A DNA stretch of 64,000 bases from Massilia sp. METH4 (GTDB taxonomy: Bacteria; Pseudomonadota; Gammaproteobacteria; Burkholderiales; Burkholderiaceae_D): the NCBI RefSeq assembly GCF_037094685.1, contig NZ_CP146614.1:4154001-4218000 (forward strand), written 5' to 3'. This document shows positions 8,545 to 16,198 of the stretch, one piece after another. Numbering within the stretch: position 1 is the first letter of the stretch; each line of letters begins with the position of its first letter. The notes below the pieces were generated by a model, which had not been told where the DNA came from, ran no database searches, and saw only the letters and a program-made list of their open reading frames with translations. The translations under genes were made by a program, and so were the position numbers.

Positions 8545-9050
8545 ATGACAGCGCGAACCACCAATGCGCTGCGCTGGACCAGTGAACTGTATGGCATCGA
8601 AGAAGCCATCCGCGGCAAGCCTTCGACGAACGTTGTGCTGCACGGCAGCTACGAGCGAAACCGCGGCTCGATGACCTGGAGCGCTGGCTGCACGCCTTGC
8701 TCGTTACGCTATCGCGCAGATCGGATACGGCAGCGGCGATGCTGTACACCCTCAAGCTGTGGCCAGCGCTTACCCGCTATGCCGACGAGTGCCGCATCGA
8801 GATCGACAACTCGGCGGCTGGACGCGCACCACGTGGCGTCCCGCTGGGTTGGCGCAACTTCTTCTTTGCCGGCGCCGACAGCGGTGGCGAACGGGCCGCT
8901 GCCATGTATAGGCTGATCGGAACGGCCGGGCTGATCGGTATCGACCCCGAAGCCTGGTTGCGCAATGTGCTGATGCATATCGCCGATCACCCAATCAATC
9001 GCGTCGAAGATTTCCTGCTCTGGAACTGTGCCGCCAAGCTGGCCGGCTGA
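8545..9050 (+). pseudogene. IS66-family transposase, C-terminal remnant with frameshift
   Basis: The second part (from about 8670) reads LDDLERWLHALL, then SRRSDTAAAMLYTLKLWPAL, GWRNFFFAGADSGGERAA and HIADHPINRVEDFLLW. These are the conserved C-terminal features of IS66 TnpC. The first part reads ALRWTSELYGIEEAIRGKP in another frame, so a frameshift lies between about 8625 and 8670. The N-terminal half, TnpB and terminal inverted repeats are absent. The usual ERALRG catalytic segment has become GRAPRGVPLG, so the element is dead. Confidence 0.85.
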
Positions 9051-9145
9051 ACGCCGCTTCCCAGCGGTGTGGCCATCATCTCGCTTTCAATCTGGCGCCT
9101 CAAGACGGTGCTGAGCAGACGCTTACCAAAATAGTCCGAAGCAAG

Positions 9146-9766
9146 CTATTTATGCAACTCGGAAGCCTTTGCATAGACCTGCTCTAGTGCAGCGTGGATT
9201 GGCACCAAGTCATACGACTCGCCGCGGAAGGTGAATTCCCCCTTATAAGGATCGTAGTTCCGAAGCACGTCGCGCAGATCCGTCGCATAGGCTCCAACCA
9301 GTTCCAGTGGCCCAATATTCAGGTCTACATGACTGCCCATCGTTGTGTCAGACAGCCATTCATCGATACGCGCGTCGAAATGCTCCAAGTGATTTCGCAG
9401 CCGCTTATCCTTAAATGCCGCGGTATCGTCCACCCCGAACAATCTGCGTAATTCCTCTCCACGCTCTTTCCATAGCTGCGCATCCTTCCAAGCCCGCTTT
9501 TCCGCAGGAGTAGTAAGGTTCAGCTCGTGCCGAGGGATGGGCGCATCTGGCCAGAATAGCTGGGACACGTTACATGCATGCGCAAGAAAGCTGTGCAAAT
9601 TCCGGAACACTTCGTTGGTCGCAAATTCCGTGGAGTCGTCCGGCACACCTTTTCGCTCCATCAAGTACTGGAAGGCCCTGGTGCTCGCTTGGATGGCAGC
9701 TAGCGCATAGGATGACTGGGTCAACACTTCGGCTATGTGATACTCAACATTTGGGGTGGTCGACAT
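9146..9766 (-). CDS. Helical orphan protein with a HEPN-like Rx4H motif
   Basis: This is a 206-residue, mostly alpha-helical soluble protein with no recognised annotation. Near residue 123 it has LRNHLEHFDARIDEW. Arg-Asn followed four residues later by His (RNHLEH) fits the R(N/D)x(3-5)H signature of HEPN ribonuclease-like domains, often found in toxin-antitoxin, defence and abortive-infection proteins. The position between an IS66 remnant and a broken HTH gene, behind a tRNA, agrees with an accessory role. No partner antitoxin (MNT-type nucleotidyltransferase) is next to it. It could equally be a non-catalytic helical bundle. Confidence 0.6.
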   Translation of the reverse strand: MSTTPNVEYHIAEVLTQSSYALAAIQASTRAFQYLMERKGVPDDSTEFATNEVFRNLHSFLAHACNVSQLFWPDAPIPRHELNLTTPAEKRAWKDAQLWKERGEELRRLFGVDDTAAFKDKRLRNHLEHFDARIDEWLSDTTMGSHVDLNIGPLELVGAYATDLRDVLRNYDPYKGEFTFRGESYDLVPIHAALEQVYAKASELHK

Positions 9767-9779
9767 GTGATCTGCCCTG

Positions 9780-10262
9780 CTATGAGGTTAGAAGAATTGC
9801 ACGATGACTATAATCGAGGCCTTCCGGCATTGCAATGAAATTGTTCAGCTGCTCCGGCTCGTTGAAACTGTTGGCTAGCAAACCGTCTATTGCTGTTTGT
9901 GCCTGCATGTCCAGCGCCTTCAAGCCTTTATAGAAGCGCGATTTCTGGTCGTCTGCAGTTGCTTTCGGGACGCCCAGGTCCTTGGCTGCTGTACATATTG
10001 ACACGCCTCTTTCATAAAATGAGCGGATAATGCCAGCCCGCATATTGCGGAACGTGATCCCCGTCGTTTTCGAGATAGCCTATTCTGTCAGAGTTGCAAT
10101 CGCTTAACGGTACGCGTCAGTCATTTTGTCGCGACTCTGGGAGCATGGGCATTCTTCGAAACGCGCGGCATAGCGGGCGACGATGTAGGCCTCCTGCAGC
10201 GATGGCAGCTTCTTAACCCGCGCACGCACACAGCCGACGCGTACACTTATCTTGCTATTCAG
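9780..10262 (-). pseudogene. HTH protein gene broken by two in-frame stops
   Basis: One continuous frame runs from about 10262 to 9780: SKISVRVGCVRARVKKLPS, QEAYIVARYAARFEECPC, DKMTDAYR*, AIATLTE*, AISKTTGITFRNM, then RSFYERGVSICTAAKDLGVP. Two nonsense codons (TAA, TAG) split an otherwise protein-like sequence. The final part has a helix-turn-helix pattern (VSICTAAKDLGVPKATADDQK). The 87-residue fragment starting at 10043 remains open and might still be made. The family is unknown; a DNA-binding accessory protein is likely. The original start was not located. Confidence 0.65.
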
Positions 10263-10438
10263 GCAACTCGTGTGCGTTAGGTGACATACGGACTTCTGCC
10301 TTCTATGCCGGCATACTGGGATGCATGGTCTATGCTAGCGCTCTCGTAAATTGCCATTCGACTTTGCTGACGAAGCCAGACGGCGGCCTCAACATGTGCG
10401 TTGTCATATAGGTAAGCCAAGTTTTGGAAAGGGTAAGA

Positions 10439-10630
10439 ATGGACAAAGAACTACGGGCGGATTTATTGAAAGCACAGATTGTGGATGTTGCGCTCGTCCT
10501 TAAGCAAATGCTTGGTGTGGAGGAGGCGGTCGAATATCTGTACCGCAATGGTATCGGGGAAGACACCATTAAGCGCGTGCTCCATGCCGGTATGCACCGA
10601 GCGCCAGCTGAATCGCCACCATTACACTAG
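10439..10630 (+). CDS. Small orphan protein
   Basis: This encodes 63 residues, start MDKELRADLLKAQ, with a good Shine-Dalgarno (GGAAAGGG) about 5 bases before the ATG. The composition (amphipathic helices, LLKAQIVDVALVLKQMLGV, then NGIGEDTIKRVL) looks like real protein rather than noise. I seem to recall similar short proteins in Oxalobacteraceae accessory regions but cannot name a family. It stands alone between the broken HTH gene and the AraC regulator. Confidence 0.55.
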   Translation: MDKELRADLLKAQIVDVALVLKQMLGVEEAVEYLYRNGIGEDTIKRVLHAGMHRAPAESPPLH

Positions 10631-10786
10631 ATACTCCTGAGTCGTAGTTCCAGACCGAAAGGAGTTGGCATGAGTGCAAAGCGGTCGAAGGAAGGCTTCA
10701 AGATCGCGGCCGTCATGCAAGTGACCGATCGTGGCCAGCCGGGGGTAGAACTACTAGAAGCCAACGGTACCAACACATCGCGAATC

Positions 10787-11794
10787 TCATTGCGCGCCGC
10801 CAATGACCGCCTCGGCCTCGCGCAGTGTCTCAGATGGCAGCACGCCAAACTGACGCTTGTAGTCGCCGGCAAAACGGCTGGGATGATCGTAGCCGCACTG
10901 CGCAGCGACTTCGGCGATGCTGACCTGATAGCGGCTGCGCTGCACTCTCACGGTACGCAGCAGCCGGCGCGCGGCATTCAGTCGCATAGTGCGCAGGTAC
11001 TGGCGCGGCGACATGCCCAGGCAGCTCTCGAAATAGTACTGCAGCGTTCGCTGGCTGACGTGGACAGCTTCGCACACGTCGACGATGGTGGCTCCGCTGT
11101 GAAGGTTCGCCCGCATGAATCGCAGCGCCTCGCGCACTACCTTTGCTTGGCGGCCAGCTGATTGCGGCAAGGTTGGCGTGGTCTGGCCGGTACTCATGCT
11201 GAGCGCGAGTAAGACACTGGTCAGGGCGGTATCGGCCAGCAGTGGCATCGGCATGTTGTCGGGCCAGACATTTTTCTGCTGCAGGATGCAGGAAATCATT
11301 CTCCAGAAGTGGCGTAGCATCATCGTCGCGTCAGGCGCGAGCGGCACGACAGTCTGCTTGATCGCACACTCGATTAGTTCACTGCGGCAGCGGGTCACGC
11401 CTGACACTATATTGTCGTCCAGTATGATGCCGAGCAGTTCGGTGCTGCCTTCGGTGCGGAAATCATATTCCCGTCCACCTTCAACCACCATCAGCGAAGT
11501 GGTCTTGACGGGTCGGCGATCGACCAGCAAGGCATTGTCGCGGTTAAGGACCGCTCCCAACACCACCGTGCCGGCCGGCGGAGTCAATTGCTGATGCAAC
11601 GACTGGTTGGTGATCTCACTGAGGATCGTGACGCGCGGGTCGCTCGCCGTCGACACCACGCCGGAAAATTTGCCGCAGCTTAGCTGGCGGTATTCTTGTT
11701 CCCAGTTGTGTAAGTGTCGGGCGTGTTCGTCAATGTCGCTCGATTGCCGGCGCAAGATGGCAGTGAGGGCAGATTCATTAGACATGCTGGTCAT
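10787..11794 (-). CDS. AraC-family transcriptional regulator
   Basis: This 335-residue regulator has an AraC-binding-like N-terminal sensor domain and a C-terminal double helix-turn-helix (about 225-330). Key segments are VSQRTLQYYFESCLGMSPRQYLRTMRL (split across two helices) and VAAQCGYDHPSRFAGDYKRQFG. It is transcribed away from the amine dehydrogenase operon, sharing a 345-bp intergenic region, so it probably activates that operon in response to the amine or its aldehyde. The GMSPRQYLR signature recalls EutR/FeaR-like members, and FeaR activates tyramine oxidation genes in E. coli. The exact ligand is unknown. Confidence 0.9.
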   Translation of the reverse strand: MTSMSNESALTAILRRQSSDIDEHARHLHNWEQEYRQLSCGKFSGVVSTASDPRVTILSEITNQSLHQQLTPPAGTVVLGAVLNRDNALLVDRRPVKTTSLMVVEGGREYDFRTEGSTELLGIILDDNIVSGVTRCRSELIECAIKQTVVPLAPDATMMLRHFWRMISCILQQKNVWPDNMPMPLLADTALTSVLLALSMSTGQTTPTLPQSAGRQAKVVREALRFMRANLHSGATIVDVCEAVHVSQRTLQYYFESCLGMSPRQYLRTMRLNAARRLLRTVRVQRSRYQVSIAEVAAQCGYDHPSRFAGDYKRQFGVLPSETLREAEAVIGGAQ

Positions 11795-12139
11795 TCAACT
11801 GCGTCCCTTGTTTTGCACGCGTCTAACAGAAAGCGCGTGTCGCGCACGATGTTACGCCAGGCGCATAGCCATCAGTATCCGAAATACGCAAAACCGGCAG
11901 CTTGTGTTGGAATCCGGTTACGCAAACCTGTGCTGCCGAGGTCGCAGAATGCGGGCTTTGACCTGCAACCTGGCCTGTCATCAGCTTTTCATATTTCGAG
12001 TGGCAAGCGCCGAAAACACTTCATTCGATGCGGCAGTCACGAATTCCAATCGATCTGCCAAATGCGGATAACGTTCGCGGTGGCGTCCAACTAAGCTTTG
12101 CTCATGCCATGACGTCGAGTGGCGACCAGATAACAATCG
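11795..12139. other. Divergent intergenic region, AraC regulator / amine dehydrogenase
   Basis: These 345 bp contain no supported gene. They should hold the divergent promoters and AraC operators. A TTGACC at about 11958 is the only -35-like hexamer noticed, and it has no good partner at -10, as expected for an activator-dependent promoter. Confidence 0.4.
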
Positions 12140-13336
12140 ATGGGAATGATAATGACTTGGACAAATAGGACCAGGCGCGGCCCCGCTGCGCGGAGACACG
12201 CTAGTGCGGTATTGACCACGTACATCGCATTGTCCGCCGGCCATGCGATGGCACAGGAGTTTGAACCAGAACGCCTGAAGAATGGCGTATCGCTGCCGGC
12301 CGATATGCCACGCGTCTATGTGGGCGACTTTTCGATCGCCAGCCTTCCCGATAGCCGTGTACACATTCTGGATGGCCGCAACGGAAAATACGTCGGGGTG
12401 ATCGATTCCGGCATGGGCGGCCAGTTTGCCATTTCGCCTGATCGCAAACGCGTTTACATCGCTACCACCTACATGACGCGTCATACGCACGGTGAGCGTC
12501 ATGACACGATGGAGGTGTATGACGCCGATAGTCTGCGGATGACGGGCGATGGCGCGTTGCCCAACAAAAAGGCGCAGGCGGCATTCATGCAGAACCTTGC
12601 GCTGACTTCACATGACGGTCGCTATCTGTTCGTGCAGAATGCCACGCCAGCCAGCTCGATCACCGTACTGGACGTGCAGCAGGACAACAAGGTGGTAGCG
12701 GAAGTGCCGACCCCGGGCTGCTACGGAATCTACCCGTCGCAGACCGAGGCGCTGCGGATCTCGACGCTGTGCGGCGATGGCAAGCTTGCCACTGTCACCC
12801 TCGACGCTGTTGGGAAGGTGACCGAGCGCAGGGTGTCGGATAAGTTCTTCGACGCCACCAGCGACCCGGTCTACGTGCCAGGCCCTACCTTCGAGCAGCG
12901 CTACTACTTCCTGTCCTTTCACGGCAAGCTGCATCGCGTCGATCTGCGGGGCGCCACCCCGGTTGTCGAGCAGTCGCTGTCGTTCGTGACGGACGCCGAC
13001 CGCAAGCAGGGATGGCGTCCGGGCGGCTACCAAGCGTTCACCATCGATGAAAGGCGCAAGCGCGTCTACGTCGGCATGCATCCCAAGGGACAGGAGGGGA
13101 CCCACAAGTTTCCCGCCAAGGAGATATGGAGCGTCGACCTGGGCACGGGCAAGCGGCTGGCGCGCACCAAGTCGCGAAATGCGATCGCCCTGCAGGTTGC
13201 CAAGTCCGGTCCGGACCATCTATACGCGCTCGACGGTGTCACCAACCAGGTCGTCGGCTACGCGCTGGCATCGATGCGCCAGGTATTCGTCAGCGATCCG
13301 GTCGGCTCAGCGCCGCTCCAGCTGGAGGCGCCATGA
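12140..13336 (+). CDS. aauB: Aromatic amine dehydrogenase large (alpha) subunit
   Basis: This 398-residue periplasmic beta-propeller subunit belongs to TTQ amine dehydrogenases (MADH/AADH), which oxidise primary amines to aldehydes and pass electrons to blue copper proteins or cytochromes c. An Arg-rich signal region and hydrophobic core end near AMAQEF (about 38). Family-typical segments include RVYVGDFSIASLPDSRVHILD, MYDAD-type turns (MEVYDADSL), and GLYPSQ-like CYGIYPSQTEAL, with Cys pairs in the propeller. Alternative ATGs at 12146 and 12152 are possible. The ATGA overlap with aauE starts a BEDA gene order as in aau and mau clusters. The small subunit favours aromatic amines. Confidence 0.9.
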   Translation: MGMIMTWTNRTRRGPAARRHASAVLTTYIALSAGHAMAQEFEPERLKNGVSLPADMPRVYVGDFSIASLPDSRVHILDGRNGKYVGVIDSGMGGQFAISPDRKRVYIATTYMTRHTHGERHDTMEVYDADSLRMTGDGALPNKKAQAAFMQNLALTSHDGRYLFVQNATPASSITVLDVQQDNKVVAEVPTPGCYGIYPSQTEALRISTLCGDGKLATVTLDAVGKVTERRVSDKFFDATSDPVYVPGPTFEQRYYFLSFHGKLHRVDLRGATPVVEQSLSFVTDADRKQGWRPGGYQAFTIDERRKRVYVGMHPKGQEGTHKFPAKEIWSVDLGTGKRLARTKSRNAIALQVAKSGPDHLYALDGVTNQVVGYALASMRQVFVSDPVGSAPLQLEAP

Positions 13337-13881
13337 GCGCCGATCCGGTATTGACGTTGCTGCCGGGTGCCTTCTTCGCGTTGCTGTTCGGTATCGCGGC
13401 CATGCACAAGATAGGGGCGTGGCGCCTGTTCGAGCAGCAGGTGGCGGACTATCGCGTCTTGCCGCGCCCACTGACACGCGTCGCCGCTGTCCTACTGCCC
13501 GCAGTGGAAGCGGCGGTTGCGGCAAGCTGGCTGGATGCGCGTACGCGCCCCGCGGCGGCCGCCGCATCGGCGCTGCTACTGGCGCTGTATGGCGCGTCCA
13601 TGGCATGGAATCTGCGCCAGGGGCGCGACACCGTCGATTGCGGTTGCGGCGCACCCGACGGCGCCCAGGTGATTCGCTGGGCACTGGTTGGCCGCAACGC
13701 AGCCTTGGCAACACTGGCTGCCGCGCTGGGATTGCTTGCCGCTAGCAACGATGCGCCGATGCGCGCGATGAGCTGGGTGGACTGGTTCACGGTCAATGCC
13801 GGAGCGATCGCCCTGATGGGAGTCTACACGGCCTTCAATCAGACCTTGGCCAACCTGCCGCCGCAGCGCGTGCTGGACTGA
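13333..13881 (+). CDS. aauE: Amine dehydrogenase accessory membrane protein (MauE/AauE)
   Basis: This 182-residue inner-membrane protein is needed for assembly or export of the TTQ small subunit. It has about four membrane segments (residues 8-25, 48-68, 72-92, 120-140). A CGCG cysteine cluster (VDCGCGAPDG, about 100-108) agrees with a redox link to the disulfide-handling AauD. The start overlaps the aauB stop (ATGA). It belongs to the MauE/DoxX-like methylamine utilisation family. Confidence 0.92.
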   Translation: MSADPVLTLLPGAFFALLFGIAAMHKIGAWRLFEQQVADYRVLPRPLTRVAAVLLPAVEAAVAASWLDARTRPAAAAASALLLALYGASMAWNLRQGRDTVDCGCGAPDGAQVIRWALVGRNAALATLAAALGLLAASNDAPMRAMSWVDWFTVNAGAIALMGVYTAFNQTLANLPPQRVLD

Positions 13882-13903
13882 AATAGATATAAGGAGGGAC
13901 GAA

Positions 13904-14536
13904 ATGGAAACTGCATTGCTGATATCTAATAGTTTGTTGTGGTGCGCCGTGCTTGCGCTAGTGGCGATGGTGATTGCGCTGGCGCGTCAGGTTGGCGTGC
14001 TGTTCGAACGGGTCGCGCCGATGGGTGCCCTGGTAACCGACTCGGGACCGAAAGTTGGGGAACCGGCGCCTGCCATGGTGCTGCGCACTATGGACCAGGA
14101 AAGCCTGCTACTGCCCGGCGTGTCCGGCGTCAGCACGCTGGTGTTCTTCCTGTCGCCATCCTGCCCGGTGTGCAAGAAGCTGCTGCCGGTACTTAAGTCG
14201 TTGCGGCACCAGGAAAGCGGCTGGCTGCGCATGGTGCTGGCCAGCGACGGCAACGTGGTGGAACACCAGGCGTTCCGTCGCGACTACGGACTGACAGACT
14301 TCTCCTACGTGCTGTCGGAGCCGCTCGGCATGAGCTACCGCGTTTCGCGGCTGCCATACGCCGTGCTGATCGGACCGGACGGCAAGGTCAGCGCCAAGGG
14401 CCTGATTAATTCTCGTGAACAGCTCGATAGCCTGCTCACCGCCCAGGAGCTGGGTGTCGCGTCGATACAGGAGTTCATGGTGCCTTCAGCCCACGAGCAC
14501 CATGGCCATGCCCACACGCACGGTCATCATCACTAA
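13904..14536 (+). CDS. aauD: Amine dehydrogenase accessory disulfide protein (MauD/AauD)
   Basis: This 210-residue thioredoxin-like protein is anchored by an N-terminal membrane helix (about 5-28). The active site CPVC sits in SPSCPVCKKLLPVLKSL (about 85). It is thought to form the six disulfides of the small subunit. A cis-Pro segment (SRLPYAVLIGPDG) is present. The C-terminus ends in an unusual His-rich tail (HEHHGHAHTHGHHH), absent from the MauD proteins I remember. AGGAGG precedes the ATG. Confidence 0.93.
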   Translation: METALLISNSLLWCAVLALVAMVIALARQVGVLFERVAPMGALVTDSGPKVGEPAPAMVLRTMDQESLLLPGVSGVSTLVFFLSPSCPVCKKLLPVLKSLRHQESGWLRMVLASDGNVVEHQAFRRDYGLTDFSYVLSEPLGMSYRVSRLPYAVLIGPDGKVSAKGLINSREQLDSLLTAQELGVASIQEFMVPSAHEHHGHAHTHGHHH

Positions 14537-14549
14537 GGAGTAGACAACA

Positions 14550-15086
14550 ATGTTCAAGTGGTTCGACAAACTCGCCGAGCACCAGAGCCGAAAGCTGGCC
14601 CAAACCGTATCGCGTCGGCACGCACTTAACCGGATCAGCCGCGCGCTGGTCGGCACCGCCTTCATTCTTCCGGTGCTGCCGTTCGACCGCAGTGCCCATG
14701 CATCGCCCCATGGCGGCGGAAAGGCCGATCTGAACAAAGCGATGAACGATCCAACCGCCTGCGAATACTGGCGCTACTGCGCTATCGACGGCTTCCTGTG
14801 CTCCTGCTGCGGCGGTTCGCTGACCCAGTGTCCGCCAGGTACCAATGCCTCCAAGGTCAGCTGGGTCGGTACTTGCCATAACCCCAAGGACGGAAAGGAC
14901 TACTTGGTCAGCTACAACGACTGCTGCGGCAAGACCTCGTGCGGCAAGTGCATGTGCAATACCAATATCCGCGAGCGGCCGGGCTACTCCTTGGGGCTGC
15001 ATAACGATATCAACTGGTGCATGAGTAACGATAATTCGATGTTTCACTGCACCACGGCCTCCGTGGTCGGCATTGCGGAGGCTTGA
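14550..15086 (+). CDS. aauA: Aromatic amine dehydrogenase small (beta) subunit, TTQ-bearing
   Basis: This 178-residue catalytic subunit matures a tryptophan tryptophylquinone from two Trp residues, seen here in CEYWRYCAIDGF and LHNDINWCMSND. The leader has a twin-arginine-like motif (SRRHALNRI) before a hydrophobic stretch, fitting Tat export of this family. There are many cysteines for six disulfides (LCSCCGG, DCCGKTSCGKCMCN). Segments GTCHNPKDGKDYL, RERPGY and FHCTT resemble, from memory, Alcaligenes aromatic amine dehydrogenase more than methylamine dehydrogenase. This points to tyramine, dopamine or phenethylamine as substrate. Confidence 0.92.
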   Translation: MFKWFDKLAEHQSRKLAQTVSRRHALNRISRALVGTAFILPVLPFDRSAHASPHGGGKADLNKAMNDPTACEYWRYCAIDGFLCSCCGGSLTQCPPGTNASKVSWVGTCHNPKDGKDYLVSYNDCCGKTSCGKCMCNTNIRERPGYSLGLHNDINWCMSNDNSMFHCTTASVVGIAEA

Positions 15087-15088
15087 AC

Positions 15089-15547
15089 ATGGTGAACCTG
15101 TCGACATGTCGCGCCGTCGCAATCGCCTGTCTCCTGACGGCCGTGGGGCCGGGCCAGGCCCAGCAAGTCAATGGGGCGCAGCTGTACCAGTCGAGCTGCG
15201 CGATGTGCCACCAGAGCGAAGGGCAGGGCGCCCCAAGCCTCGCGCCGCCGCTCAAGGGCCCCATGATGGCCAGGCTGGTCAAGGCGCGCGCCTATGTTCC
15301 GGGGGTGCTGCTGGCCGGGATGCATGGCCCGCTCATCACCGACGATGGTCCGTTCAACGGCGTCATGCCCACCCAGAACCGGCTCAGCGACGACGAGATC
15401 GCCGCGGTGAGCAGTCATTTGGCGCAGGACTTTAATGGCCTGAAGGAGCAGGCGGCGGTCACGGCCGCCGAGGTGGCCGCCCTACGCGCGAAGCTGGTCA
15501 AGGTGGCCGAATTGCGCACCCTGCGCAAACAGACGCTGGGGCAATGA
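15089..15547 (+). CDS. Periplasmic c-type cytochrome
   Basis: This is a 152-residue monoheme cytochrome c with a signal peptide cleaved near GQAQQ and the heme site CAMCHQ about residue 38. An axial Met candidate lies in NGVMPTQNRLSDDEIAAV. The C-terminal part is a helical extension rich in Ala and Lys. The gene starts 2 bases after the aauA stop, so it is probably co-transcribed and accepts electrons from the amine dehydrogenase or its copper carrier. A TTG at 15083 is an alternative start but overlaps the aauA stop. Confidence 0.88.
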   Translation: MVNLSTCRAVAIACLLTAVGPGQAQQVNGAQLYQSSCAMCHQSEGQGAPSLAPPLKGPMMARLVKARAYVPGVLLAGMHGPLITDDGPFNGVMPTQNRLSDDEIAAVSSHLAQDFNGLKEQAAVTAAEVAALRAKLVKVAELRTLRKQTLGQ

Positions 15548-16116
15548 ACATGATGGCGCAGCGTGTCCGATACCGTCGCGCTCAAGTGTGCATTACGGCC
15601 GTACTTTGGTGTGCACTGAGCGTAGTTCCTGCCGCCGCGGACGAGACGACGGTCCGCGTTCAGGAGAGTGCCGCGCAGCCACCGACCGGGCGCTACGCGA
15701 TGGCGCTGCCGTTACATCCAACGGGCCCGGCAAAGACTGCGACGACGCAGACACTCGACGTGGTCAAGGTGCGTGCGATGCATCGGCTGTACTGCGCCGG
15801 CTGCCACCAGCTCGACGGCAGCGGCGTGCCAGCATCCGGGGTGCCGGACATGCGTGGCACCCTGGGTCATTTCCAGCGCACTCCTGCCGGCCGCGCATTC
15901 CTTATCCAGGCGCCAGGAGCACGCAATTCGCAGATCACCGATGCCGAACTTGCTGCGCTGACCAACTGGCAATTGCGCGAATTTTCGCCGACGACGCTTC
16001 CGCCTGACTTCAAGCCCTACACCGCAGAGGAGGTCAGCGGCTATCGCGCCAACCCACCGCTCGACGTGACGGCGGTGCGCGGCGCGATCGCAGCCGGCTT
16101 TCCCAAGCCGCCTTGA
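15544..16116 (+). CDS. Second periplasmic c-type cytochrome
   Basis: This is a 190-residue monoheme cytochrome c with a signal peptide (to about residue 31, VVPAAA) and heme motif CAGCHQ near residue 86. A proline-rich region and a C-terminal segment LDVTAVRGAIAAGF follow. The start overlaps the previous cytochrome stop (ATGA-type). Two tandem cytochromes behind aauA suggest an electron relay towards the terminal oxidase. Spacing of the heme site is late, giving an 80-residue N-terminal extension. Confidence 0.85.
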   Translation: MNMMAQRVRYRRAQVCITAVLWCALSVVPAAADETTVRVQESAAQPPTGRYAMALPLHPTGPAKTATTQTLDVVKVRAMHRLYCAGCHQLDGSGVPASGVPDMRGTLGHFQRTPAGRAFLIQAPGARNSQITDAELAALTNWQLREFSPTTLPPDFKPYTAEEVSGYRANPPLDVTAVRGAIAAGFPKPP

Positions 16117-16198
16117 TGCAGGCGAAATTGCCTATTAGCAAGTTCTCCCGGGCCGGTAGCATCGACCTTGTACGACAGCAATGCAACAGGAGTGGATA

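Noticed and set aside
10670..11161. Plus-strand frame opposite the AraC gene
   Set aside because: Antisense of the conserved double helix-turn-helix; no protein family features.
7293..12139. A complete integrative element with att sites behind tRNA-Ser
   Set aside because: No integrase and no second copy of the tRNA 3' end were found in the window.
12140..15086. Methylamine dehydrogenase (mau) assignment
   Set aside because: Remembered small-subunit signatures (GTCHNP, RERPGY, LHND, FHCTT) fit aromatic amine dehydrogenase better, and hpa genes follow. Not excluded biochemically.
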